NCBI RefSeq assembly: GCF_022808695.1 | Contig: NZ_JAKZKW010000011.1 | Location: 47,074 to 111,073, forward strand | DNA: 64,000 nt | Source of the DNA: Fundidesulfovibrio soli | GTDB taxonomy: Bacteria; Desulfobacterota; Desulfovibrionia; Desulfovibrionales; Desulfovibrionaceae | Direction: 5' to 3' | In this document: positions 34,107-43,709 of the stretch, piece after piece | How positions within the stretch are numbered: position 1 is the first letter of the stretch | Layout of the letters: each line of letters starts with the position of its first letter | Notes under the pieces: generated by a model | What the model saw: only the letters and a program-made list of their open reading frames with translations | What the model was told of the DNA's origin: nothing | Databases searched by the model: none | Made by a program: the position numbers and the translations under genes

Positions 34107-35073
34107 GGTCCGGTGGTAGAGGGCATGCCCCCGGGTGTCAAGGCGGAGCGGCGGTCCCGGCGTGGCTCGGCGCACGGTGCGAACGTACACGCCCCCCGCG
34201 AGCCGTTCCTGATGCGCTCCGAGCCCCTTGAAGGCCGGCCGGCGCACCGACTGGCGCATCTATGTTTCATTTCGCGCCCATTTCCAACGCGAGCCGGGCG
34301 GAAAGCCCTCCGGCAAGCCCACATGCCCCCGTCCGACAGTTCCGAATGGAAAAAATGCCACACCGAACGTAACAAAATGCACACGCTCCGGGGCTGATCG
34401 GGCCCGGAAACAGAACCCTCCTAGCCCCCGAAGCACCCCGCAGGCCGCGCCAGTTCTGGCCAGCGAAATCCGGCAACCCTTTCGGCACGCGGCTTGCTGA
34501 TGGGGTGACGGCTCCTGAGCGGGTCACCAGCGACTATAAAATATGGAATTGGAACCGTAGCGGATTCAAAATGAAAAGTTTGTTTCTCATGAATTCTTTC
34601 ACAAAGCCCTCCCTGGGCAGTTTCTTGACAGAAAAGCCTAAGTGCTACCAATTACTGTTACCATGCCACCTTGCTGGCAACATCATGTTTTATAAATCTA
34701 TTTTTCCATAACCCGCTCTGTTCGCGGCAGCCAGGGCCAGAGGGCCTAAACGCCTGCCGGCAAATTTTGAGATTGGGGTTGCATAACCCTTACAAGTGGA
34801 GCATAGTAGGTCAACCTCCCGGAATAAGAAGACTTGCCGGATTGCACGGCCTGTTGCGGATAAAAAATGTGGACTGTTGTTCTTGTACACAATTTTGCGA
34901 CACGCCGGCACCATATGCACAGCATGACAAGGCACCCGGCGTTGAACCCGAGCGGCGCTGCCCGCGGCGTCCGCAGGCTCTTCGGCGTCCGATGCGCCGC
35001 CGGCGGCGCGCCGGCTCCGGGAAGCGCGGTTCCTTGAGCGGCCATTGAAGCGAACAGCAAGGAGTGACGTCTC
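34107..35073. other. 967-bp leader region upstream of the complex I operon
   Basis: No gene is supported. The half near the acetyltransferase is GC-rich. From about 34490 to 34930 the base composition becomes clearly AT-richer than the surroundings, and several promoter-like elements occur (see 34779-34807; also TTGACA at 34624). The long untranslated stretch before nuoA could hold regulatory binding sites or a leader RNA. Confidence 0.65.
34779..34807 (+). promoter_or_regulatory. Candidate sigma-70 promoter of the nuo operon
   Basis: TTGCAT, a 17-nt spacer and CATAGT lie about 265 nt upstream of nuoA in the AT-rich stretch. Other weak matches exist nearby, so the choice is not firm. Confidence 0.4.
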
Positions 35074-35484
35074 GTGAACGAAAACGCCACGCTCGACCTT
35101 CTTTACGTCTTCGCCTTCTTCCTGGGCGGGCTGAGCTTCGCCCTGGGCCCGTTCGTCATCGTCTACTTTCTCTCGCCGCGCTCCACCCGGAGCACGCGCG
35201 GCCAGACCCGCCAGTTCATCGAATGCGGCGTGCCCCCCATCGGCGACGCCTGGATCAAGTTCGGCGTGGTCTACTACCTCTACGCGCTGATGTTCGTGGC
35301 CTTCGCGGTGGACATCCTGTTCCTGTTCCCGGTGGCCCTGGTCTACAACAAGCCGGGCCCAGTGGGCGACCTCCGCGCCTTCGTCGAGATACTGATCTTC
35401 GTGGCGATCCTCTCGCTGGTGATCCTCTACGCTTGGAAAAAGGGAGTGTTCAGGTGGCAACGCAAGACGTTCTCCAATCGATAG
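35074..35484 (+). CDS. nuoA: Complex I subunit NuoA
   Basis: The 136-residue three-helix protein has the NuoA signature [42 protein letters not shown], including the conserved Glu-Cys-Gly loop near the quinone site. The GTG start follows AAGGAG. It overlaps nuoB by 31 nt. It is the first gene of the complex I operon. Confidence 0.95.
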   Translation: MNENATLDLLYVFAFFLGGLSFALGPFVIVYFLSPRSTRSTRGQTRQFIECGVPPIGDAWIKFGVVYYLYALMFVAFAVDILFLFPVALVYNKPGPVGDLRAFVEILIFVAILSLVILYAWKKGVFRWQRKTFSNR

Positions 35485-36029
35485 TGCACTTCTCGCAGCT
35501 CGACAAACTCGTCGCGCTGTGCCGGGCCAACTCCCTGTGGCCCATGACCTTCGGCCTGGCCTGCTGCGCCATCGAGATGATGGCCACGGGCGCCTCCCGG
35601 TTCGACCTGGCGCGCTTCGGGGCCGAGGTGTTCCGCCCCTCGCCCAGGCAGAGCGACGTGATGATCGTCACCGGGACCATCAACAAGAAGATGGCTCCGG
35701 CCGTCCAGACCCTCTACGATCAGATGCCCGAGCCCAAGTGGGTCATCGCCATGGGCAACTGCGCCATCTCCGGCGGGCCCTTCGTGTTCGAGGGGCAGTA
35801 CAACGTGGTGGAGGGCGCCTCCAAGCTCTTCCCGGTGGACGTGTTCATCCCCGGATGCCCGCCCAGGCCCGAGGCCCTCATCGAGGGCATCCTGCTGCTC
35901 GAGGAGAAGATGACCGGCACGCGCCGCTGGCCCCGCGTGGTGGTGGACCCCATGCCCCGCCAGCCCCTGCCCCCCGAGGATGAAGACCAGGGCGAGCCCG
36001 CAACCGACACCAAGGCGGAGGCCAGCTGA
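35454..36029 (+). CDS. nuoB: Complex I subunit NuoB (N2 cluster)
   Basis: This 191-residue protein carries the [4Fe-4S] cluster N2, which passes electrons to quinone: Cys37-Cys38 (LACCAIEMM), Cys103 (GNCAISGG) and Cys135 (PGCPPRPE). The GTG start at 35454 lies inside nuoA behind GGGAG. The C-terminus has an extra acidic tail ([19 protein letters not shown]). Confidence 0.95.
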   Translation: MATQDVLQSIVHFSQLDKLVALCRANSLWPMTFGLACCAIEMMATGASRFDLARFGAEVFRPSPRQSDVMIVTGTINKKMAPAVQTLYDQMPEPKWVIAMGNCAISGGPFVFEGQYNVVEGASKLFPVDVFIPGCPPRPEALIEGILLLEEKMTGTRRWPRVVVDPMPRQPLPPEDEDQGEPATDTKAEAS

Positions 36030-36031
36030 AC

Positions 36032-36643
36032 ATGGACGCAGACACCCTCAAGCAGAGGCTCGCGGCGCTGCCCTCCGCCGCCGTGCAGGAGCTCGACCAC
36101 GCCCGCAGGGGTTTCTCCCTGGACGTGAGCCTGCCCCCCGCGCAGCTGGTGGCCGCCGTGCGGATTTTGGACGAGGCCGGATACTTCATCGAGACCATCA
36201 CCGGGGTGGACTGGCTGGGCGAGAACGCCGCCAAGATAAAGGAAGCCCAGGCCGCCGCCGCTGCCAAGAAGGCGGCCGCCGCCAAGAAGGCCGCCGAGGC
36301 CCGCAAAGCAGCCGAAGAGGCCGGGGAGCCCCTGCCCGAGGAAGCCGCCGCTGAAGAACCGGAGGCCGAGGCCGCCCCGCCCGAGCCCGCCGTGGACGAC
36401 ATGGAGGCCATCTACGATTTCAACCGCTACGACCGCTGCCACCGGGTGACCCTGCGCACCCGCACCCCCCGGGACAAGCCCTCGGTGCCCAGCATCGCCA
36501 ACATCTACCAAGCGGCGCACTGGCACGAGCGCGAGACCCACGACTTCTTCGGCATCGTCTTCGAGGGCCACGGCTACCTGGTGCCCCTGCTGCTGCCCGA
36601 GGACGCCGACTACCACCCCCTCCGCAAGGACTACAGCGCATGA
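36032..36643 (+). CDS. nuoC: Complex I subunit NuoC with an Ala/Lys/Glu-rich insertion
   Basis: The 203-residue peripheral-arm subunit has the family C-terminal block HWHERETHDFFGIVFEGH and PLRKDYSA. Residues about 64-121 (DNA 36221-36394) are a low-complexity insertion: first Lys/Ala-rich (KIKEAQAAAAAKKAAAAKKA), then acidic and Pro-rich (GEPLPEEAAAEEPEAEAAPPEP), absent from E. coli or Thermus NuoC/Nqo5. The flanking conserved fold is intact. It overlaps nuoD by 4 nt (ATGA). Confidence 0.93.
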   Translation: MDADTLKQRLAALPSAAVQELDHARRGFSLDVSLPPAQLVAAVRILDEAGYFIETITGVDWLGENAAKIKEAQAAAAAKKAAAAKKAAEARKAAEEAGEPLPEEAAAEEPEAEAAPPEPAVDDMEAIYDFNRYDRCHRVTLRTRTPRDKPSVPSIANIYQAAHWHERETHDFFGIVFEGHGYLVPLLLPEDADYHPLRKDYSA

Positions 36644-37758
36644 CAGCCATCGCCCAAAGCGCGAGCAACGAGACTTTCGTCCTGAACCTGGGGCCGCAGC
36701 ATCCCGCCACGCACGGCGTGCTGCGCGTGAAGCTGGTCATGGACGGGGAGTACATCGTCGAGGCCGAGCCCGTGCTGGGCTACATCCACCGCATGCACGA
36801 GAAGATGGGCGAAAACCGGACCTGGGCGCAGTTCCTGCCCAACACCGGGCGCATGGATTACCTGCACGCCCTGGCCTACAACCACAACTACGTCTGCCTG
36901 GTGGAGCGCGCCGCCGGCATCGAGGTGCCCGAGCGCGCCGAGTACATCCGGGTCATCACCAACGAGCTCAACCGCATCTCCAGCCACCTGCTCTGGTTCG
37001 GGGCCTTCGTGCTGGACCTGGGCGGCTTCTCCCCCCTGCTGTACGCCTTCGACGACAGGGAGCAGATCCTGGACCTGCTGGAAGCCGTCACCGGGTCGCG
37101 CCTGACCTACTGCTACTACCGCTTCGGCGGCGTCTACAACGACGTGGACCAGGACTTCCTGGACGGCTCCAAGGCCTTCGTGGCCCGGCTGCGCGAGCGC
37201 ATGCCCATGTACCACAACCTGGTCACCAAGAACATCATACTGATGAAGCGCCTGCAGGACATCGGCTTCATCGACGCCGAGATGTGCCGCAAGTACGGGG
37301 CCACCGGCCCGGTGGCCAGGGGGGCGGGCATCGACTTCGACGTGCGCCGCCACGAGCCCTACTCCGTCTACCCCCGCTTCGACTTCGACATCCCCGTGTA
37401 CTCCGGCTGCGACTCCATGGCCCGGTACATGGTGCGCATGGACGAGATGGAGCAGAGCATGCGCATCATCGAGCAGGCCGTGGGCTCCATCCCCGAAGGC
37501 CCGGTCATGGCCGCCAAGGCGCCCAAGACCATCAAGCCGCCCAAGGGCGACTACTACCACGCGGTGGAGACCGCGCGCGGTTCCTTCGGCATCCGCGCCG
37601 TCAGCGACGGCACCAACACGCCCTACAGGATGAAGCTGCGCACCCCGAGCTTCTCCAACCTGGTGACCTTCGGCGAGGCCGCCAAGGGGATGCTCCTGCC
37701 CGACGCCCTGGCGCTGATGGGCAGCCTGGACCTGGTCATACCCGAGATCGACCGCTGA
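36640..37758 (+). CDS. nuoD: Complex I subunit NuoD (49-kDa, quinone site)
   Basis: The 372-residue subunit contains LNLGPQHPATHGVLR (His residues of the quinone chamber), ELNRISSHLLWFGAFVLDLGG, YDVRRHEPYSVY-like VRRHEPYSVY and the C-terminal end VIPEIDR. It is the separate NuoD, not the NuoCD fusion of enterobacteria. It ends just before nuoH. Confidence 0.95.
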   Translation: MTAIAQSASNETFVLNLGPQHPATHGVLRVKLVMDGEYIVEAEPVLGYIHRMHEKMGENRTWAQFLPNTGRMDYLHALAYNHNYVCLVERAAGIEVPERAEYIRVITNELNRISSHLLWFGAFVLDLGGFSPLLYAFDDREQILDLLEAVTGSRLTYCYYRFGGVYNDVDQDFLDGSKAFVARLRERMPMYHNLVTKNIILMKRLQDIGFIDAEMCRKYGATGPVARGAGIDFDVRRHEPYSVYPRFDFDIPVYSGCDSMARYMVRMDEMEQSMRIIEQAVGSIPEGPVMAAKAPKTIKPPKGDYYHAVETARGSFGIRAVSDGTNTPYRMKLRTPSFSNLVTFGEAAKGMLLPDALALMGSLDLVIPEIDR

Positions 37759-37768
37759 GGTGGGCAAT

Positions 37769-38761
37769 ATGACGATCGACCCCGAACTGTTGCGGCTTCT
37801 GCTCTACCTTGTGGGCTTCATCGCCTTCATCGCCACCAACGCCGCCTATCTGGTCTGGCTGGAGCGCAAGGAGGCGGGGCACATCCAGTGCCGCATAGGC
37901 CCCAAGGAGGTCGGCCCCTTCGGCCTGCTCCAGCCCGTTGCCGACGGCCTCAAGCTCATGACCAAGCAGCTGATCATCCCCAAGGGGGCGGACTCCTTCC
38001 TGTTCCGCCTGGGCCCCGTGCTGGTGATGACGCCCGCCGTGATGTGCTTCGTGACCATCCCCTACAGCGACACCATCGTGGCCCGTAACCTGGACGTGGG
38101 GCTGCTGGCCATCTTCGCCTTCGCCTCGGTGAACGTGCTGGGCCTGCTGCTAGGCGCGTGGGGCTCGCGCAACAAGTACGCCGTGATCTCGGCCGCGCGC
38201 GTGGTCTCGCAGAACGTGGCCTACGAAATTCCGATGCTCATCGTCATCGTGACCATGGTCATGGTCACCGGGACCATGAACCTGCACGAGGTGGTCACCA
38301 CCCAACTGGGCGGATTCTGGCACTGGAACGTGTTCCGCTTCACGGCCAGCCCGCTGATGCCCGTGGCCTTCCTGATCTACTTCGTGTGCATGCTGGCCGA
38401 GACCAACCGCGCACCCTTCGACATGGCCGAGGCCGAGAGCGAGCTCATCGCGGGCGCCTTCACCGAATACCCGGGCATGGGCTTCGGCGTGTTCTTCATG
38501 GGCGAGTACGCCAACATCGTGGTGGGCACGAGCATGGCCACCATCCTGTTCCTGGGCGGCTGGGACTGCCCCTTCGGGCTCTGGCCGGGCCTGCACTGGT
38601 TCCTGATCAAGATGTACGCGCTGATCTTCACCGTGATCTGGATCAGGTGGACCTTCCCACGGACCACGTTCTATTCGCTGCTGAACCTCTCCTGGAAGGT
38701 GCTGATCCCCGTGGCCTTCGCCAACCTGATCCTCACCAGCGCGCTGCTCAAGGTGCTCTAG
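37769..38761 (+). CDS. nuoH: Complex I subunit NuoH
   Basis: The 330-residue membrane subunit has eight hydrophobic helices and the signatures WLERKEAGHIQCRIGPKEVGPFGLLQP, ETNRAPFDMAEAESELIAGAFTEY (the acidic quinone-channel loop) and FPRTTF. It joins the peripheral arm to the pump. ATG 37769 is preferred over GTG 37760 because GAGGTGG stands in front. Confidence 0.95.
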   Translation: MTIDPELLRLLLYLVGFIAFIATNAAYLVWLERKEAGHIQCRIGPKEVGPFGLLQPVADGLKLMTKQLIIPKGADSFLFRLGPVLVMTPAVMCFVTIPYSDTIVARNLDVGLLAIFAFASVNVLGLLLGAWGSRNKYAVISAARVVSQNVAYEIPMLIVIVTMVMVTGTMNLHEVVTTQLGGFWHWNVFRFTASPLMPVAFLIYFVCMLAETNRAPFDMAEAESELIAGAFTEYPGMGFGVFFMGEYANIVVGTSMATILFLGGWDCPFGLWPGLHWFLIKMYALIFTVIWIRWTFPRTTFYSLLNLSWKVLIPVAFANLILTSALLKVL

Positions 38762-38763
38762 CC

Positions 38764-39207
38764 ATGAAAGCCTACATCAGAGACATCGTAAACGGCACGT
38801 GGAGCCTGCTGGTGGGCATGACCATCACCATCAGGTACTTCTTCGGCCCCGTGGTCACGCTGCAGTACCCGCACCAGACCGTGCCCATGAAGCCGCGCTT
38901 CCGGGGCCACATCGACCTGGTGCTCGACGAGCGCAAGGGCACCAACAAGTGCATCGTGTGCAACGCCTGCATGAAGACCTGCCCCTCGGGTTGCATCACC
39001 CTGGAAGGCGAGAAGCGCGAGGGCGTGAAGCAGAAGGTGCTCACCTACTACCAGCTGGACTTCACCAAGTGCAGCCTCTGCGGCCTGTGCGTCGAGGTCT
39101 GCCCCACGGCGGCCCTCGACTTCTCCAAGGACTACAACCTGGTGGGGTCGCAGGAATCCGAATTCGTCTTCGACCTGCTCAAGCGGCTGGAGGAACGCAA
39201 GCAATGA
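38764..39207 (+). CDS. nuoI: Complex I subunit NuoI (two [4Fe-4S])
   Basis: The 147 residues have two motifs, CIVCNACMKTCP and CSLCGLCVEVCP, each with a partner Pro, for clusters N6a and N6b. The N-terminus has a short amphipathic anchor as in other NuoI. The start is 2 nt after the nuoH stop, and its end overlaps nuoJ by 4 nt. In a complex without NuoEFG, this subunit is the likely entry point for electrons from ferredoxin. Confidence 0.95.
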   Translation: MKAYIRDIVNGTWSLLVGMTITIRYFFGPVVTLQYPHQTVPMKPRFRGHIDLVLDERKGTNKCIVCNACMKTCPSGCITLEGEKREGVKQKVLTYYQLDFTKCSLCGLCVEVCPTAALDFSKDYNLVGSQESEFVFDLLKRLEERKQ

Positions 39208-39779
39208 CCACGCAGACCTTCCCCGCGGAGGCCCTGACGGGCTTTCTGCTGCTGCCCCCCGGGCTCACGGCTTCGCAGGCCCTGGCGGGGCTGCTCTTCC
39301 TGGGCTTCGTGGCCATCACCCTGGCCGGAGCCGTGGTGGCCACCGGGGCGCGCAGGCTGGTGCGCAGCGTCGCCGGGCTGGCCCTGTGCTTCCTGGGCGT
39401 GGCCGGCCTCTACTACTACCTCGCAAGCCCCTTCGTGGCCCTGATGCAGATACTTATCTACATCGGCGCGGTGTGCGTCACCATCATCTTCGCGGTGATG
39501 CTGGCCGAGACCGCCGACCAGGAGCGCCAGGTGGAGCGCAAGCCCGTGATGGTCTTCCTGGGCCTTGCCGGCAGCGCCGCGATCACGGCCGCCCTGGCCT
39601 GGGTGGCGCTGGGCACGAAATGGACCGGGGCGCCCGCCGCCCCCGAGGCCGGGTCGCTCGAAAAGGTGGGCCAGTCCCTGCTGACCACCTACAGCATGAG
39701 CTTCGAGCTCATCTCCGTGGTGCTGCTGGTGGCCATCGTGGGCTCGCTGGTGCTGGCGCGGGCCGGGAGGGACAAGTAG
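39204..39779 (+). CDS. nuoJ: Complex I subunit NuoJ
   Basis: The 191-residue membrane protein has five hydrophobic helices. LYYYLASPFVALMQILIYIGAVCVTIIFAVMLAE is the conserved TM3 region with its pi-bulge. ATGA overlap with nuoI, and its stop is directly followed by nuoK. Confidence 0.93.
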   Translation: MTTQTFPAEALTGFLLLPPGLTASQALAGLLFLGFVAITLAGAVVATGARRLVRSVAGLALCFLGVAGLYYYLASPFVALMQILIYIGAVCVTIIFAVMLAETADQERQVERKPVMVFLGLAGSAAITAALAWVALGTKWTGAPAAPEAGSLEKVGQSLLTTYSMSFELISVVLLVAIVGSLVLARAGRDK

Positions 39780-40109
39780 ATGATCCAGATCCTGAACCTG
39801 GGCGGCAGCCTGGAGACCTACCTGGTCCTGGGGGCCCTGCTCTTCGGCTTCGGCCTCTTCGGCATGGCCCTGCGCAAGACCTTCATCGGCATGCTCATCG
39901 CCTCTGAGCTGATCCTCTCCGGGGCCTCGGTGAACTTCATGGCCTTCAACCACTTCCTCGCGCCGGACCCCACGGTGGGGCAGATCATCACCCTGTTCAT
40001 CATGGCCATCGCCGCGGCCGAGGCCGCCATCGCGCTGAGCATCATCATCGCCATCTACCGCAACTACCGCTCCATCGACGCCGACACCCCGGCGGAGCTG
40101 AAGGGTTAG
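39780..40109 (+). CDS. nuoK: Complex I subunit NuoK
   Basis: The 109-residue three-helix subunit, related to MrpC, keeps the two conserved membrane glutamates (one in ASELILSG, one in AAAEAAIAL). It starts immediately after the nuoJ stop. Confidence 0.95.
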   Translation: MIQILNLGGSLETYLVLGALLFGFGLFGMALRKTFIGMLIASELILSGASVNFMAFNHFLAPDPTVGQIITLFIMAIAAAEAAIALSIIIAIYRNYRSIDADTPAELKG

Positions 40110-40127
40110 CGGACAGGAGAGCCCGCC

Positions 40128-41624
40128 ATGGACAGCGTCGAATCCATCAAGCCTTTGGCAGCCAGCCTGGCGGCCCTCGTGGGGGCCATGCTGGTGATGC
40201 TCTCGGGCCGCAACCCCAACATCAGGGAGTCGTGGTCCAGCGTGGCCTCCCTGGTGATGTTCGCCATCATCATGTCCATCGTGCCGGACGTGGCCCCCGC
40301 GCCCCTGGGCAAGGGCCAGACCCTGCACTACACCCTGTTCAGCATCCTGCCGGGGCTCTCGGTGACCTTCCGGGCGGACGCCTTCTCCATGGTCTTCGCC
40401 ATGGTGGCCTCCTTCCTGTGGATCATCGCGGTGTTCTACTCGGCGGGCTACATGAGGGGCCTGCACGAGCACGCCCAGACCCGCTTCAACACCTGCTTCG
40501 CCCTCTCGCTGTTCGGGGCCGTGGGCGTGGCCTTCTCGGACAACCTGTTCACCCTCTACCTCTACTACGAGATCGTGAGCGTCTGCACCTACCCCCTGGT
40601 CGCACACCACCAGGACGAGGAGGGCTACGAAGGGGCCAAGAAGTACATCGTCTACCTGACCACCACGGCCAAGGGCCTGATCCTGCCGGCCATGATCGTC
40701 ATCTACGTGCTCACCGGCACCCTGGACTTCGCCAACAACATCCACACCGGCATCTTCCCCCAGGGCGTAAGCGACACCCTGGTGACCATCCTCTACTGGT
40801 GCTGCATCCTCGGCTTCGCCAAGAACGGCATCATGCCGTTCCACAACTGGCTGCCCGGGGCCATGGTCGCGCCCACGCCGGTCTCCGCGCTGCTGCACGC
40901 GGTGGCGGTGGTCAAGGTTGGCGTGTTCTGCACCACGCGCGTCATGCTCTACGTCTTCGGCACGGACCTCATGGGCGCGCTGAACCTGGGCGTGCCCACG
41001 GCGTACTTCGTCTCCTTCACCATCCTGGCGGCCTCGATCATCGCCCTCACCAAGGACAACCTGAAGGCGCGCCTCGCCTACTCCACGGTGAGCCAGCTCT
41101 CCTACATCGTGCTGGGCGTGGCACTGCTCACGGTTGACGGCATCCAGGGCGGCATCGTGCACATCGCCAACCACGCCTTCTCCAAGATCACGCTCTTCTT
41201 CTGCGCGGGCGCCATCTACGTGGCCACGCACAAGAAATACATCTCCGAGATGGGGGGGCTCGGGCGCACCATGCCCTTCACCTTCGGGGCCTTCGCCATC
41301 GCCTCGCTCTCCATGATCGGCGCGCCGCCCGTTGCGGGCTTCGTGACCAAATGGAAGCTGCTGGTGGGGGCCATGGAGATGCCCGCGCACTCCATGGGCA
41401 TCCTGCTGGTGCTGCTGGCCAGTACGCTCCTGAACGTGGCCTACTTCGCCCCGGTGACCTACAAGGCCTTCTTCGGCAAGCGGCCCCAGGGCGAGGTTTC
41501 AGCAGGCATCAAGGAGGCCCCGCTCTCCATGGTCATCCCGATCCTGATCGCGGCGGCCATCTCCGTGTACATAGGCATCTTCCCCGACACCATCATGCTC
41601 TTCGTCAAGGCGGTGACCGGATGA
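40128..41624 (+). CDS. Antiporter-like (MrpD/NuoL-type) subunit of the complex I operon
   Basis: The 498-residue polytopic protein of the proton-conducting antiporter family has LYLYYEIVSVCTYPLVAHH (TM5 Glu region), FAKNGIMPFHNWLPGAMVAPTPVSALLHAVAVVKVG (TM7 Lys region) and ANHAFSKITLFFCAGAI (TM12 Lys). It is an extra subunit beyond the usual L, M and N, as known from Desulfovibrio-type complex I operons. A C-terminal lateral helix as in NuoL is absent. It overlaps the next small gene by 4 nt. Confidence 0.9.
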   Translation: MDSVESIKPLAASLAALVGAMLVMLSGRNPNIRESWSSVASLVMFAIIMSIVPDVAPAPLGKGQTLHYTLFSILPGLSVTFRADAFSMVFAMVASFLWIIAVFYSAGYMRGLHEHAQTRFNTCFALSLFGAVGVAFSDNLFTLYLYYEIVSVCTYPLVAHHQDEEGYEGAKKYIVYLTTTAKGLILPAMIVIYVLTGTLDFANNIHTGIFPQGVSDTLVTILYWCCILGFAKNGIMPFHNWLPGAMVAPTPVSALLHAVAVVKVGVFCTTRVMLYVFGTDLMGALNLGVPTAYFVSFTILAASIIALTKDNLKARLAYSTVSQLSYIVLGVALLTVDGIQGGIVHIANHAFSKITLFFCAGAIYVATHKKYISEMGGLGRTMPFTFGAFAIASLSMIGAPPVAGFVTKWKLLVGAMEMPAHSMGILLVLLASTLLNVAYFAPVTYKAFFGKRPQGEVSAGIKEAPLSMVIPILIAAAISVYIGIFPDTIMLFVKAVTG

Positions 41625-41872
41625 TCGTCAAATTCATCGACTTCCTGCGCGACCGGCTCACCCTGGTGATCCGGTGCTGCGTGGGCGTGCTGGCCCTGGT
41701 GGTGCTCTGGGACGCGGTCTTCGTGTCCAAGGAGCACGCCCACACGATGGCGGAGCGCATCCCGGGCTTCTGGTCGCTGTTCGGTTTCGCGGCCTGCGTG
41801 ATCATCATCATCTTCTCCAAGTGGTACGGCCACCTGGGGATCATGACCCGCGAGGACTACTACGATGACTGA
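41621..41872 (+). CDS. Small two-TM membrane protein in the nuo operon
   Basis: The 83 residues have two hydrophobic helices (about 13-33 and 50-68) and a charged C-terminus (WYGHLGIMTREDYYDD). It is coupled to both neighbours by overlaps (ATGA before, 8 nt after). I do not know a named family. The place between two antiporter-like subunits suggests an accessory subunit, possibly like the small MrpE/F/G chains; this is inference. Confidence 0.82.
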   Translation: MIVKFIDFLRDRLTLVIRCCVGVLALVVLWDAVFVSKEHAHTMAERIPGFWSLFGFAACVIIIIFSKWYGHLGIMTREDYYDD

Positions 41873-43658
41873 TCTCTGGATCCACCCCTCGCTGATTCTC
41901 ATCGCGGGCGCGCTGCTCTTGCAGATCACCCCCAAGGCGATGCGCAAGGCCGTGCTGATCGCGGTGCCGGTGCTGGCCTTCCTGGACGTGCTCTCCATGC
42001 AGGGGCACTTCGGGGTCTACGGGCAGGCCCGCTTCCTGGACTGGACGCTCACCTTCGGGCGGGTTGACGGCCTGAGCATGGTCTTCGCCTACATCATGAC
42101 GCTCATGTGCATCATCGGCACCATCTACGGGCTGCACGTGGAGAACACCTGGGAGCACATGGCCGCGTGGATCTACGTGGCCGGGTCGCTCGGCGTGATC
42201 TTCTGCGGGGACTACCTGGTGCTGTTCCTGTTCTGGGAGGTGATGGCCTTCTCCTCGGTGTTCCTGGTCTGGTTCCGGGGGCGCAAGGAGTCACTGGCCA
42301 CGGGCTACCGCTACCTCCTGGTGCACACGGCGGGCGGGCTCATGCTGCTGGCCGGGCTGGTGCTGCGCTACCAGGCAACCGGGGGCGACATCTCCTTCGG
42401 GCCCATCGGCGTGGGCGACCCGCAGCTCTACACCTGGCTGATCATGGCGGGCTTCATCCTGAACGCCGCCGTGCCCCCGCTGCACGCCTGGCTGCCCGAC
42501 GCCTACGGCGAGGCCACGGTCTCGGGCGCGGTGTTCATGTGCGCCTTCACCACCAAGACGGCGGTCTACGCCCTGGCGCGCGGCTTCGCTGGCATGGAGA
42601 TCCTGGTGCCCCTGGGCGTGTGCATGGCCCTCTACGGCGTCGTGTACGCGGTGCTCGAGAACGACGCCCGGCGGCTGCTGGCCTACCACATCATCAGCCA
42701 GGTGGGGTACATGGTGGCGGGCGTGGGCCTGGGCTCGCAGATGGCCATCAACGGCGCCTGCGCGCACGCCTTCGCGCACATCCTCTACAAGGGCCTCCTG
42801 TTCATGGGCTGCGGCTCGGTGCTGCAGATGACGGGCAAGAGCAAATTCTCCGAACTGGGCGGGCTCTACAAGAAGATGCCCCGCGCCTTCATCTTCACGC
42901 TCATAGGGGGCCTCTCGATCTCGGCCTTCCCTCTGTTCAGCGGCTTCGTGAGCAAGTCCATGATCGTGGCCGCGGGCTTCGAGCAGCACAACCTCTGGGC
43001 CGCCTTCCTGCTGATGCTGGCATCTGCGGGCACCTTCCTGCACACGGGCCTCAAGGTCCCCTATTACATCTGGTTCGGGAAGAACAACTGCAGCCAGGAG
43101 ACCTGGGAAAAGGCCAAGGACCCGCCGTTGAACATGCAGGCGGCCATGCTCATCGCCTCCTTCCTGTGCATCTTCATCGGCTGCTACACGCCCTATCTGT
43201 ACGAGATGCTGCCCTACCCGGACGTGGCCGCGAAGTACCACCCCTACGACACCTACCACCTGTCCGAGACGCTGCAGATCCTGCTGTTCACGGCCCTGGG
43301 CTTCTTCCTGCTGCTCAAGAAGCTCACGCCCGAGGCGGTCATCAGCCTGGACATGGACTGGTTCTACCGCATGGGCGGACGCGCCTTCTTCTGGCTGGCG
43401 CGCAAGCCCGTCCAATCCGCAGACGACACAGTGAGCGAGGCCTACAACACCATCGGGCTCATCCCGCTGATGAAGACCTCGCGCTTCTGGTCCTGGTTCG
43501 ACTGGAACATCCTCGACGGCGTGATCGACGGCACCGCGAGGGGCGTGCGCGAAACGGGCGGCGTGCTGCGCGGGGCGCAGGCCGGACGCCTGCAGTACAA
43601 CATCATCCTGATGCTGGCGGTGGTCGCCGTGGTGCTCGTCGTCCTGGCCACGGCCTGA
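41865..43658 (+). CDS. NuoL-like antiporter subunit
   Basis: The 597-residue protein has the antiporter core (LFLFWEVMAFSSVFLVWFRG, AAVPPLHAWLPDAYGEATVSGAVFMCAFTTKTAVYALARG, HAFAHILYKGLLFMGCGSVL) and a long C-terminal extension with a further TM helix after position 570, as expected for the lateral-arm subunit. It resembles both NuoL and MrpD-like subunit A homologues. Essential Lys and Glu positions of the channel are present. Confidence 0.9.
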   Translation: MTDLWIHPSLILIAGALLLQITPKAMRKAVLIAVPVLAFLDVLSMQGHFGVYGQARFLDWTLTFGRVDGLSMVFAYIMTLMCIIGTIYGLHVENTWEHMAAWIYVAGSLGVIFCGDYLVLFLFWEVMAFSSVFLVWFRGRKESLATGYRYLLVHTAGGLMLLAGLVLRYQATGGDISFGPIGVGDPQLYTWLIMAGFILNAAVPPLHAWLPDAYGEATVSGAVFMCAFTTKTAVYALARGFAGMEILVPLGVCMALYGVVYAVLENDARRLLAYHIISQVGYMVAGVGLGSQMAINGACAHAFAHILYKGLLFMGCGSVLQMTGKSKFSELGGLYKKMPRAFIFTLIGGLSISAFPLFSGFVSKSMIVAAGFEQHNLWAAFLLMLASAGTFLHTGLKVPYYIWFGKNNCSQETWEKAKDPPLNMQAAMLIASFLCIFIGCYTPYLYEMLPYPDVAAKYHPYDTYHLSETLQILLFTALGFFLLLKKLTPEAVISLDMDWFYRMGGRAFFWLARKPVQSADDTVSEAYNTIGLIPLMKTSRFWSWFDWNILDGVIDGTARGVRETGGVLRGAQAGRLQYNIILMLAVVAVVLVVLATA

Positions 43659-43709
43659 GCCCGTGAAGCCCTGGCCGTGCCTCGATCTCATTGAGCAAGG
43701 AGCGTGGGA

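Noticed and set aside
39132..41390. Minus-strand open frame of about 750 codons opposite nuoJ-K and the antiporter gene
   Set aside because: Same GC-driven artefact; composition is His/Gly/Asp-rich and no ribosome site or family match is visible.
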